Of a stretch of 40,481 nucleotides of DNA, positions 16,312 to 23,784 are shown one piece after another. Numbering within the stretch: position 1 is the stretch's first letter; the number at the start of each line of letters is the position of its first letter. The notes under the pieces are model-generated. The model ran no database searches. It was not told the DNA's origin and worked only from the letters and a program-made list of their open reading frames with translations. The position numbers and the translations under genes were made by a program. The stretch covers positions 1-40,481 of the forward strand of contig NZ_MCGQ01000018.1 in NCBI RefSeq assembly GCF_002242805.1, read 5' to 3'. Origin of the DNA: Streptomyces diastatochromogenes (GTDB taxonomy: Bacteria > Actinomycetota > Actinomycetes > Streptomycetales > Streptomycetaceae).

Positions 16312-17076
16312 TCAGCGGTCCCCGCGCAGCCCCACCGACGCGGCCAGTTCCTCCTGGTAGCCCGCGTAGGCCGTGCGAAGGGCCTCCCCCGGCCAGTCCG
16401 GTGGCAGGAGTGCGGGCGGGAGAACGGGGTCGGTGAGCAGGTGTCGTACGGCCGCGGCGAAGGCGGTGAGGCGGTCGGCCGGGTGATGGGAGTCGGCGGC
16501 GTGGGCGAGCAGGGTGCGCGCGGTGGCGGCCCAGGCGTCCAGCGGCCACAGGCGGGCCACCAGGTCGAGGGGTGAGTCGTCGGGGCGGGCGGTGTACGAC
16601 TCGGCCACGCGCGCGAGGTCGCCGGGCAGGGGCCTGTCGAGGTTGGCCGGGCGCAGCCATACGCCCTCGCGGAGTTCGGCCAGGCGCAGGGCGGCCAACC
16701 GCGCGCGCAGGTCGGCCCGTTCGGCGGGGCCGCGGCCGGTCGCCGTGATCACCACCATCTCCCAGTCGCCGTCCCACGGGCGCGTGCGGGGACGCAGCGC
16801 CTCGTCCTGGCGGCGCTGACGGGCCAGCAGCCGGCCACTGAGCCGGTACACGGCGTCCGTGCGGCGCAGGTCCCCGGCGGCCACCATCCGGCTCAGCGCG
16901 GCCCGCAGCGTGGAGCCGCCGACGCCGAAGGGCTCCACCAGCCGGACCAGGTCCTTCACCGGCAGCTCGGGCGGATGCGCGCCCAGCAGCAGGCTCAGCA
17001 CCACCGACCGCGCGGACAGCGGCCGCAGGCCGGCGGCCTCACCCGCCTCCGCTGACACGTTCATGCGCATGGGCAC
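16312..17076 (-). CDS. PaaX family transcriptional regulator
   Basis: A 254-residue regulator of the PaaX type: an N-terminal winged-helix domain (SARSVVLSLLLGAHPPELPVK, then FGVGGSTLRAALSRMVAAGDL, about 21-70) and a C-terminal domain with the GDWEMVVIT segment near 103-111. PaaX in E. coli senses phenylacetyl-CoA; the ligand here is unknown. The GTG at 17076 is the first possible start and ATGs at 17070 and 17064 are alternatives; AAGGAGG lies 14 nt before the GTG. A perfect 17-bp palindrome covers the GTG, suggesting autorepression. It is divergent from aidB, which is the likely co-regulated target. Confidence 0.85.
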   Translation of the reverse strand: MPMRMNVSAEAGEAAGLRPLSARSVVLSLLLGAHPPELPVKDLVRLVEPFGVGGSTLRAALSRMVAAGDLRRTDAVYRLSGRLLARQRRQDEALRPRTRPWDGDWEMVVITATGRGPAERADLRARLAALRLAELREGVWLRPANLDRPLPGDLARVAESYTARPDDSPLDLVARLWPLDAWAATARTLLAHAADSHHPADRLTAFAAAVRHLLTDPVLPPALLPPDWPGEALRTAYAGYQEELAASVGLRGDR

Positions 17077-17089
17077 GTACTGTACGTGC
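17073..17089. promoter_or_regulatory. 17-bp perfect palindrome over the PaaX start codon
   Basis: GCACGTAC-T-GTACGTGC lies between the Shine-Dalgarno and the GTG of the PaaX gene and about 55 bp from the aidB start. It is the most likely PaaX binding site controlling both genes. Confidence 0.6.
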
Positions 17090-17097
17090 GCCTCCTT

Positions 17098-17133
17098 GTT
17101 GCATCATTGCTACAGCCGCAAGAAGAGTGCAAC
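17098..17133. promoter_or_regulatory. GTTGCA...TGCAAC dyad in the PaaX-aidB intergenic region
   Basis: Perfect 6-base arms at 17098-17103 and 17128-17133, 24 bp apart. On the minus strand TTGCAC at 17132-17127 could be a -35 with AATGAT as -10 for the PaaX gene; this promoter is weakly supported. Confidence 0.3.
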
Positions 17134-17141
17134 ATGGTCGC

Positions 17142-18806
17142 ATGGTCTCGATTCCCGCGCAGTCGCCGCCGCAGCAGTACGCCACCCACGACGTCATCAA
17201 CCAGGCCCCGCCCCTGGCCCCGTACGACGCCTCCGACGACCGGGCCCTGCTGGAGGGGCTGCGCCGGGAGGGTGCCGGGTGGGCCGAGGACGGCATCCGG
17301 CAGCTCGGGCTCCGCGCGGGCGGCGAGGAGGCCCAGGAGTGGGGCGAGCAGGCGAACCGGCACGAGCCGGAGCTGCGCACCCACGACCGCTACGGCCACC
17401 GGATCGACGAGGTCGAGTTCCACCCCAGCTGGCACCATCTGATGCGGACCGCGGTCGCCGAGGGCCTGGCCGGCGCGCCGTGGGCGGACGACCGCTCTGG
17501 CGCGCATGTGGCCCGTACCGCGGGCGGACTGGTGTGGGGGCACACGGAGGCCGGACACGGCTGTCCGACGTCGATGACGTACGCCGCCGTCCCCGCGCTG
17601 CGCGCCCAGCCGGACCTCGCCAAGGTCTACGAACCGCTGCTCACCAGCCGCGCCTACGACCCCGAGCTGCGCGTCCCCACGGAGAAGCCCGGGCTGCTCG
17701 CCGGGATGGGCATGACCGAGAAGCAGGGCGGCTCGGACGTCCGGACCAACACCACCCTGGCCACGCCCACCGGCGAGCCGGGCGTGTACACGCTGCGGGG
17801 CCACAAGTGGTTCACGTCCGCGCCGATGTGCGACGTGTTCCTGGTGCTGGCCCAGGCGCCCGGCGGCCTGTCCTGCTTCCTGGTGCCCCGGATCCTGCCG
17901 GACGGCAGCCGCAACACCTTCCGCATCCAGCGGCTCAAGGACAAGCTCGGCAACCGGTCCAACGCCTCCTCCGAGCCGGAGTTCGACCGGACGGTGGCCT
18001 GGCTGGTCGGGCCGGAGGGGCGGGGTGTGAAGACCATCATCGAGATGGTCAACTGCACCCGTCTGGACTGCGTCATGTCCTCGGCGACCCTGATGCGCAA
18101 GACGCTCGTCGAGGCGGGCCACCACGCGCGCCACCGCAGCGCGTTCGGGGCCCGGCTGTTCGACCAGCCGCTGATGCGCAACGTCCTGGCCGACCTGGCG
18201 CTGGAGTCGGAGGCGGCGACGACGCTCACCCTGCGGCTCGCCGGTGCGGCGGACCGGGCGGTGCGCGGGGACGCCGGGGAGCGCCCCTTCCGGCGGATCG
18301 CCACCGCCGTCGGCAAGTACTGGGTCACCAAGCGGGGCCCGGCGTTCACCGCGGAGGCCCTGGAGTGCCTGGGCGGCAACGGGTACGTCGAGGAGTCCGG
18401 CATGCCCCGCCACTACCGGGAGGCTCCCCTGCTGTCCATCTGGGAGGGCTCGGGGAACGTCAACGCGCTCGACGTGCTGCGCGCCCTGGGTCGGGAACCG
18501 GACACGGCCGAGGCCCTGTTCGCCGAACTCGCCCTCGCGCGCGGGGCGGACGCCCGGCTGGACACGGCCGTGGCAGGGCTGAAGGACCAGTTGGCCGAAA
18601 CCGACCAGGTGGGCGCGCGCCGGATGGTCGAGCGGACGGCCCTGGCGCTCCAGGCATCGCTGCTGGTCCGGCACGCTCCGCACGCCGTCGCGGACGCCTT
18701 CTGCGCGACCCGGCTGGGCGGCGACTGGGGGCACGCGTTCGGCACGCTGCCCGCCGGAACCGACCTGGACGCGATCCTGGAGCGGGCCCTGCCCGACCGT
18801 GACTGA
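17142..18806 (+). CDS. aidB: AidB-like acyl-CoA dehydrogenase family flavoprotein
   Basis: A 554-residue member of the AidB branch of the acyl-CoA dehydrogenase superfamily, linked in E. coli to the adaptive response to DNA alkylation (a DNA-binding FAD protein). It shares long near-identical motifs with E. coli AidB: REGAGW, HPSWHHLM, GMGMTEKQGGSDV, GHKWFTS, GGLSCFLVPR, LKDKLGNRSNAS, ECLGGNGYVEES and SIWEGSGNVNALDVLR. Length matches (E. coli about 541). The ATG at 17142 is chosen; a GTG at 17127 is an in-frame alternative and neither has a good Shine-Dalgarno. It is divergent from PaaX with a shared operator region, so induction may be by a PaaX ligand rather than Ada. Confidence 0.88.
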   Translation: MVSIPAQSPPQQYATHDVINQAPPLAPYDASDDRALLEGLRREGAGWAEDGIRQLGLRAGGEEAQEWGEQANRHEPELRTHDRYGHRIDEVEFHPSWHHLMRTAVAEGLAGAPWADDRSGAHVARTAGGLVWGHTEAGHGCPTSMTYAAVPALRAQPDLAKVYEPLLTSRAYDPELRVPTEKPGLLAGMGMTEKQGGSDVRTNTTLATPTGEPGVYTLRGHKWFTSAPMCDVFLVLAQAPGGLSCFLVPRILPDGSRNTFRIQRLKDKLGNRSNASSEPEFDRTVAWLVGPEGRGVKTIIEMVNCTRLDCVMSSATLMRKTLVEAGHHARHRSAFGARLFDQPLMRNVLADLALESEAATTLTLRLAGAADRAVRGDAGERPFRRIATAVGKYWVTKRGPAFTAEALECLGGNGYVEESGMPRHYREAPLLSIWEGSGNVNALDVLRALGREPDTAEALFAELALARGADARLDTAVAGLKDQLAETDQVGARRMVERTALALQASLLVRHAPHAVADAFCATRLGGDWGHAFGTLPAGTDLDAILERALPDRD

Positions 18807-18826
18807 GCCCCTCCCCGGGCGACCTG

Positions 18827-18839
18827 GGCGGATCCCGCC
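18827..18839 (+). terminator. Weak hairpin GGCGG-ATC-CCGCC after aidB
   Basis: A perfect 5-3-5 inverted repeat 20 bp after the aidB stop. It is short, so its terminator function is uncertain. Confidence 0.25.
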
Positions 18840-18893
18840 GGTGGCCGGTGACAGCCGACGGATCGCACACAGTCAGCGCGCGACTCCGCATCG

Positions 18894-18916
18894 TTGTCAG
18901 TGCCGTGGTGCAGACT
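18894..18916 (+). promoter_or_regulatory. PafBC/RecA-NDp-type DNA-damage promoter of the HEAT-repeat gene
   Basis: TTGTCAGTG (18894-18902), 8 bp, then CAGACT (18911-18916). This matches the actinobacterial RecA-independent damage promoter TTGTCRGTG-N8-TAGNNT except for C at the first -10 base. The start codon at 18951 lies about 28 nt after the predicted transcription start. Confidence 0.6.
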
Positions 18917-18950
18917 CGCGATCGGGTGGCACTCGTCTGGGGAGGACAAC

Positions 18951-20927
18951 GTGTTCACGGGGATCGACGAGGTCGACTGGGCCTCGCTGCACCACGCGTA
19001 CGGCAGCGCGGAGGACGTGCCCGGATGGTTACGGGGACTGGCCTCCGCTGACGCCGCCGAGCGGCAGACCGCGCTCGACGGCATGTACGGCACGGTGCAT
19101 CACGAGGGGAACGTGTACGACTCGACGCTGGCCTGCGTTCCCTTCCTGTGCTCGCTGGCGGGCCGCGAGGCGGTGCAGGACCGGGGCTGCATCGTCGAAC
19201 TGCTGGTCAGCATCGGGGCGGAGAGCGGGGACGCACGCGCGCGTGAGGTGGTGCGCGCGGACTCCGAGGTGTTTGTGTCCCTGCTCGGGGATCCGGACCC
19301 AGGGGTGCGCCGGGCGGCGGCCGAAGCCGTCGTACGGTTCCTGGACGGCCCGGCTCGCGCCCTGGACCTGTTGCGGCAGCGGATCCCGGTCGAGCGGGAC
19401 GACCGGGTCCTGCTCGCGCTCACGGAAGCCCTCGGCCTGTTGGCACGCCGGCACCCGGAACACTCCGCCGCCGCGCTGGACCTCCTGACCGCGCAGAGCG
19501 CCCCGCCCCACGCCCCCGGGCTGCGGCTGGCCGCGCTCGGCCAGCTCGCCCTGGGCGCCCCGGACCTGCTCCCGGCCGACCTGGTGCCGACGGCCGTCCG
19601 GCTGCTGCGGGACAGGTCGGCGCGCCGCGCCCGGGTACCGGAGCCGTCCGGGCACGACACCCTCGTGGGCCGGATACGGCGGCTGCGCCCCTCGGACGAG
19701 GAGGGCGCCCAGCTGCTGCGCACCCTGCACACCGCGCTCGGCGACCGGACCGGTGACCGGATCGCCCTGCTCACCGGGCAGTTGACCAGCCCGGACCCGA
19801 TGGACCGGTGCAATGCCGTGTGCATGTCGGCGGCGCTGTTCCGCGGCTGGCGCGCCGACTGTGCCGGGCCCGTGGCCCTGATCGGCGCCCAACTGGACAC
19901 GGAGCAGGACCGGTTGCGGGACGCGGCGGTCTCGGTCCTGGCGGAGCTGTTCGGCCTGGCCGCGCCCGCCGCGGACGACCTCCACGCCCTGGTGACCGCC
20001 AGGCCCGACCTGTGGACGCACCGCTGGGAGCGCGGCTCGCCCGCCCTCGGCGGCCCGCTCAAGGCCCTGGCCCGGACCGGCGACCGACGGGCGGTCCCGG
20101 TTCTGGCCCAGGTGCTGGCGGGCCCGGTGGTGCCCGGTGGCCTGGGGCACGAGATCGCACACCTGGGCCCGGCCGCGGTCCCCCTCGCCCCCGCGCTGCG
20201 GCACCATCTGGCCCGTGTCCCCCTGGACTCCCCCACCGCCGACGCACTGGCCACTCCTCTCCTGGCCGCGCTCAGAGCGGTGGGCGACCGGCATGCGGTG
20301 CCTGAGGTGCTGCGCCTCCTGTCGGGTGCACCGGACGGCCTCGGGGCACGGGAGAGACTCGTCGGACCGGCCATCGAGACGCTGGACGCCCTCGGGGCCG
20401 CCGCGCAGGCGGCACCGGTCCTCCGGGAGCTGCTGCACACCCGGCACGCGGCCGCCGCGGCGGGCGCCCTGTGGTCGGCGGGCGACGGGCTCTCCGCAGT
20501 ACTGCCCGTCCTGTTGCGGGAGTTGACGCAGGGCGAGCCGGGGAGCCGCCGGCTCGCCGCCCGGCAGCTGGGCAGGCTGGGTCCGGCCGCCCGCGCGGCC
20601 CTGCCGGAACTGCGGCGGGCGGCCCGCTCGGGGCAGGCCTGGGAGCGGACGTCGGCCGCGTGCGCGCTGTGGCACATCGGCCGGGACCCGGAACCCGTGC
20701 TGCCGGTGTTCCGGGCCGCCTGGTCGGAGAACCCCCGCACCCGCGGCCCGATCGCCCGGTGCCTCGCCGCGATGGGCCCGGCCGCCGCACCGCTACGGGA
20801 CCTGGTGACGACCGAACTGACCGCCCCACGGCGTCACACGGCCCGCGAGGGCGGCTACGGCAGCCATGACATCGCCGAGGACGATGCGCTGCTCAGGACG
20901 TGCGGGGAGGTGCTGGCGGGGCTGTAG
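18951..20927 (+). CDS. HEAT-repeat protein
   Basis: A 658-residue all-helical repeat protein. The N-terminus (IDEVDWASLHHAYG, then VPGWLRGLASADAAERQTAL) is typical of streptomycete HEAT/PBS-lyase-like proteins, followed by many 30-40-residue helical pairs rich in Leu, Ala, Arg and Pro (for example DPGVRRAAAEAVVRFLDG and GSRRLAARQLGRLGPAARA). No catalytic domain is seen, so it is probably a scaffold or binding protein; HEAT proteins of the AlkD type are DNA glycosylases, but no such active site was identified. The GTG at 18951 has GGAGG 5 nt upstream. It is preceded by a damage-type promoter. Confidence 0.78.
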   Translation: MFTGIDEVDWASLHHAYGSAEDVPGWLRGLASADAAERQTALDGMYGTVHHEGNVYDSTLACVPFLCSLAGREAVQDRGCIVELLVSIGAESGDARAREVVRADSEVFVSLLGDPDPGVRRAAAEAVVRFLDGPARALDLLRQRIPVERDDRVLLALTEALGLLARRHPEHSAAALDLLTAQSAPPHAPGLRLAALGQLALGAPDLLPADLVPTAVRLLRDRSARRARVPEPSGHDTLVGRIRRLRPSDEEGAQLLRTLHTALGDRTGDRIALLTGQLTSPDPMDRCNAVCMSAALFRGWRADCAGPVALIGAQLDTEQDRLRDAAVSVLAELFGLAAPAADDLHALVTARPDLWTHRWERGSPALGGPLKALARTGDRRAVPVLAQVLAGPVVPGGLGHEIAHLGPAAVPLAPALRHHLARVPLDSPTADALATPLLAALRAVGDRHAVPEVLRLLSGAPDGLGARERLVGPAIETLDALGAAAQAAPVLRELLHTRHAAAAAGALWSAGDGLSAVLPVLLRELTQGEPGSRRLAARQLGRLGPAARAALPELRRAARSGQAWERTSAACALWHIGRDPEPVLPVFRAAWSENPRTRGPIARCLAAMGPAAAPLRDLVTTELTAPRRHTAREGGYGSHDIAEDDALLRTCGEVLAGL

Positions 20928-20962
20928 GCGTGGCGCGCGCCGGGTGGCCAGGGCCTGTCCGA

Positions 20963-20977
20963 GCGTGTGTGACACGC
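20963..20977. terminator. Small hairpin GCGTGT-GTG-ACACGC between convergent genes
   Basis: A perfect 6-3-6 inverted repeat 35 bp after the HEAT-repeat stop and before the 3' end of the convergent membrane gene. It could be a weak bidirectional terminator or a protein site. Confidence 0.3.
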
Positions 20978-21025
20978 GTCGCGGGGCAGGTGGGAACGGT
21001 AACTGCCAGACAGATCCCAGGGCGG

Positions 21026-21604
21026 TCATCCGGTCATCCGGCCCCACTGCGGCCCCAGTCGGGCCCACTCCGCGTCCCAGTGGTTCATGCGGCGGTGCTC
21101 CAGGCGGCCGCGTAGTACGAGGCCGCCGATGAAGGGGACGGCGGCGGCGCTCGCTCCCACCAGGCCGCCTATCAAGGTGGCCCGGAAGGTGGCTTCGGAG
21201 GCGGTGGTGGGGCGGGTGACCAGGTGCCCCTGCGGGTCGGTCCACACCGTGACCGGGGTCCCGGCCTTGCTGCCCGGCGCGACCCGGGCCTGGCCGGTGT
21301 GGGCCGAGCCGTCGGCGACGGTCCAGCGGACCTCGGCCCAGACCCGCTCGCCGCCGCCCGCGGAGGTGGCGCTGCCGGGAGCCTTGGCGACGACGTGGGC
21401 GACGGCGGGATGCCAGGCGGCCCGCTCCCGGGCCAGTCCGTGCTCCACCGAACGGGCCGCCGTGAGCCCGGCCAGCACCCCGACCAGGACGGTCAGCAGC
21501 CAGGCGGCGAGCACCACCCAGGCCTCCACCACGTCGGCCCGGCGCCTGAGCGGATTGCGCCGCCAGCGCCACAGCCACACCTTGGGACCACGGAACGCCT
21601 TCAA
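21026..21604 (-). CDS. Rv1733c-like membrane protein
   Basis: A 192-residue protein with two membrane helices (about 30-50 and 137-160) and an extracytoplasmic domain between them. The N-terminal WRWRRNPLRRRADVVEAWVVLAAW and the loop with VWTDPQGH are typical of the actinobacterial Rv1733c-like family of unknown function. The start is uncertain: GTG (21619), ATG (21610) and TTG (21604) are in frame. The TTG is chosen because AGGAGG sits 6 nt before it and would overlap or abut the others. It is convergent with the HEAT-repeat gene; its last codons contain a tandem CGGTCATC duplication. Confidence 0.7.
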   Translation of the reverse strand: MKAFRGPKVWLWRWRRNPLRRRADVVEAWVVLAAWLLTVLVGVLAGLTAARSVEHGLARERAAWHPAVAHVVAKAPGSATSAGGGERVWAEVRWTVADGSAHTGQARVAPGSKAGTPVTVWTDPQGHLVTRPTTASEATFRATLIGGLVGASAAAVPFIGGLVLRGRLEHRRMNHWDAEWARLGPQWGRMTG

Positions 21605-21809
21605 AGGCATCCTCCTCACGAGCGCACCGACAGGCCGGACCGACCTCCCATACGGGCAGGGCCGCCCCGTTGCTCACGACGAGCCGTCACCCCGACGGTC
21701 GCACGAGACACCCCCTTCGCGCAGGCGCATGCCGCAACGCACCTTGCCGATCTCTACGACAGGCCGACCGCACCGCCTTGACCTGCGACGACGCTGCCGC
21801 CGGGGTCGA

Positions 21810-21832
21810 CTGTCAGTGGCGGGGTGCAGACT
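21810..21832 (+). promoter_or_regulatory. PafBC/RecA-NDp-type promoter of the Asp-box propeller gene
   Basis: CTGTCAGTG (21810-21818), 8 bp, then CAGACT (21827-21832). It has the same -10 and arrangement as the element at 18894. The predicted start is about 21839, leaving a 44-nt leader with a strong Shine-Dalgarno. Confidence 0.58.
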
Positions 21833-21882
21833 GGCCGGTATCTGACGACTACCTGGACAAAGACGTCCTGGAGGTGATCGGC

Positions 21883-22968
21883 ATGACCGAGGTCCTGCTC
21901 GCCGTGGGCACCCGCAAAGGCCTCTTCATCGGGCGGCGGCGCGGTGGCGCCTGGGAGTTCGACGACAGTCCCTACTTCAACGCCCAGGCCGTCTACTCGG
22001 TCGCCATCGACACCCGCGGCGGCACCCCGCGGCTGCTCGCGGGCGGCGACAGCGCGCACTGGGGCCCGTCGGTGTTCCACTCCGACGACCTCGGCCGCAC
22101 CTGGACCGAACCGGCCCGGCCCGCCGTCAGGTTCCCCAAGGACACCGGGGCTTCGCTGGAGCGGGTCTGGCAGCTGCACCCGGCCGCCGCCGAGGAGGAC
22201 GTGGTGTACGCGGGCACGGAACCGGCGGCGTTGTACCGCTCCGAGGACCGCGGGGAGAGCTTCGAGCTGGTGCGTCCCCTGTGGGAGCACCCGACCCGCT
22301 CCCAGTGGGTGCCGGGCGGCGGCGGTGAGGGCCTGCACACGGTGCTCACCGACGCGCGCGACTCACGGGCGGTGACCGTCGCCGTCTCCACCGCCGGGGT
22401 GTTCCGGACCACGGACGGCGGGGCGAGCTGGGCGCCCTCCAACTCCGGTGTCTCCGCGGTGTTCCTGCCGGATCCGAACCCGGAGTTCGGCCAGTGCGTG
22501 CACAAGATCGCCAAGGACGCGGTCGACCCGGACCGGCTGTACCTGCAGAACCACTGGGGCGTGTACCGCAGCGACGACGCGGGCGCGCAGTGGACCGACA
22601 TCGGCGCGGGCCTGCCGTCGACGTTCGGCTTCGCGGTGGCCGCCCACCCGCACCGCGGCGAGACCGCGTACGTCTTCCCGATCAACGCCGACGCCGACCG
22701 GGTGCCCGCCGACCACCGCTGCCGGGTCTTCCGCACGGCCGACGCGGGCAAGAGCTGGGAGCCGCTGTCGAAGGGCCTGCCGGCGGAGGACCACTACGGC
22801 ACCGTGCTGCGCGACGCGCTCTGCACGGACGACGCGGACCCGGCCGGGGTCTACTTCGGCAACCGCAACGGCGAGGTGTTCGCCTCGGCCGACGACGGCG
22901 ACAGCTGGCGGCAGCTGGCCTCCCACCTGCCGGACGTGCTGTGCGTGCGGGCCGCGGTGATCGACTGA
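21883..22968 (+). CDS. Asp-box (BNR) beta-propeller protein, sialidase-like fold
   Basis: A 361-residue soluble protein with no signal peptide. Six Asp-box motifs (S/T-x-D-x-G-x-S/T-W/F) are seen: SDDLGRTW, SEDRGESF, TTDGGASW, SDDAGAQW, TADAGKSW and SADDGDSW. These predict a six- or seven-bladed propeller. Proteins like this are often annotated as exo-alpha-sialidase or glycosyl hydrolase, but sialidase catalytic residues were not identified, so activity should not be assumed. The ATG at 21883 follows GGAGGTGAT, a near-perfect ribosome binding site. It is preceded by a damage-type promoter and followed after 138 bp by ung, suggesting a role connected with DNA damage; this is inference. Confidence 0.8.
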   Translation: MTEVLLAVGTRKGLFIGRRRGGAWEFDDSPYFNAQAVYSVAIDTRGGTPRLLAGGDSAHWGPSVFHSDDLGRTWTEPARPAVRFPKDTGASLERVWQLHPAAAEEDVVYAGTEPAALYRSEDRGESFELVRPLWEHPTRSQWVPGGGGEGLHTVLTDARDSRAVTVAVSTAGVFRTTDGGASWAPSNSGVSAVFLPDPNPEFGQCVHKIAKDAVDPDRLYLQNHWGVYRSDDAGAQWTDIGAGLPSTFGFAVAAHPHRGETAYVFPINADADRVPADHRCRVFRTADAGKSWEPLSKGLPAEDHYGTVLRDALCTDDADPAGVYFGNRNGEVFASADDGDSWRQLASHLPDVLCVRAAVID

Positions 22969-23076
22969 TGCGAGGGCTGGCACGTAGGCCCACGGGAGAG
23001 GAGGTGAGGGCGGCATCGGTCATCCGAGTCGACGGTCCGGTCATCCTCGGTCGGCCTCCGGTCGCGGCTTGATCGC

Positions 23077-23099
23077 CGACCGGTGTACGGCAGTAGGGT
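23077..23099 (+). promoter_or_regulatory. Leaderless ung promoter with partial PafBC-type motif
   Basis: The -10 TAGGGT (23094-23099) ends 7 nt before the GTG at 23107, so the transcript is probably leaderless. Upstream, after exactly 8 bp, is CGGTG (23081-23085), the 3' half of TTGTCRGTG; the 5' half does not match. Confidence 0.45.
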
Positions 23100-23106
23100 G
23101 ACGCCC

Positions 23107-23784
23107 GTGGCACCACGACCCTTGCATGAAATCGTCGAACCGGGCTGGGCGAAGGCCCTGGAACCCGTGGCCGGACAGATCGCCGCGATGGGCGACTTCC
23201 TGCGCACGGAGATCGCCGCGGGACGCACCTATCTCCCCGCCGGGCCGAACGTCCTGCGCGCCTTCCAGCAGCCCTTCGACGAGGTACGCGTCCTGATCGT
23301 CGGTCAGGACCCGTACCCGACCCCGGGGCACGCGGTCGGCCTGTCGTTCTCGGTCGCGCCCGAGGTACGTCCGCTGCCGCCGAGCCTGATCAACATCTTC
23401 CGCGAGCTGAACACCGACCTCGGGCTGCCCCAGCCGTCCACCGGCGACCTCACCCCGTGGACGCAGCAGGGTGTGCTGCTGCTCAACCGGGCGCTCACCA
23501 CGGCACCGCGCAGCCCGGCCGCCCACCGCGGCAAGGGCTGGGAGGAGGTCACCGAGCAGGCGATCCGGGCGCTGGCCGGGCGCGGCAAGCCGCTGGTGTC
23601 CGTCCTGTGGGGACGTGACGCCCGTAATCTGCGTCCGCTGCTGGGCAGTCTGCCGGCCGTGGAGTCCGCGCATCCCTCGCCCATGTCGGCCGACCGCGGC
23701 TTCTTCGGCTCTCGTCCGTTCAGCCGGGCCAACGACCTGCTGATCCAGCAGGGCGGACAGCCGGTGGACTGGCGTCTGCCGTGA
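23107..23784 (+). CDS. ung: Uracil-DNA glycosylase (family 1)
   Basis: A 225-residue enzyme that removes uracil from DNA as the first step of base-excision repair. Motif A GQDPYP (66-71, water-activating Asp68), the NRALT segment (127-131) and motif B HPSPMS (His189) are intact, and length is normal for the family. The GTG at 23107 is chosen because the conserved N-terminus PRPLHEIVEPGW follows directly and a -10 lies 7 nt upstream; an upstream GTG at 23083 would add eight unconserved residues. Its stop overlaps the start of the kinase-like gene by 4 bp. Confidence 0.95.
   Translation: MAPRPLHEIVEPGWAKALEPVAGQIAAMGDFLRTEIAAGRTYLPAGPNVLRAFQQPFDEVRVLIVGQDPYPTPGHAVGLSFSVAPEVRPLPPSLINIFRELNTDLGLPQPSTGDLTPWTQQGVLLLNRALTTAPRSPAAHRGKGWEEVTEQAIRALAGRGKPLVSVLWGRDARNLRPLLGSLPAVESAHPSPMSADRGFFGSRPFSRANDLLIQQGGQPVDWRLP

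Noticed and set aside
21596..21634. CTGTCGGTG on the minus strand before the Rv1733c-like gene as a third damage promoter
   Set aside because: After 8 bp the expected -10 is AGGAGG, which is a ribosome site, not a promoter hexamer.
22969..23072. Short plus-strand frame after the propeller gene as a small protein
   Set aside because: Only 23 codons from a GTG abutting the ribosome-like GAGGAG, with no recognisable sequence.
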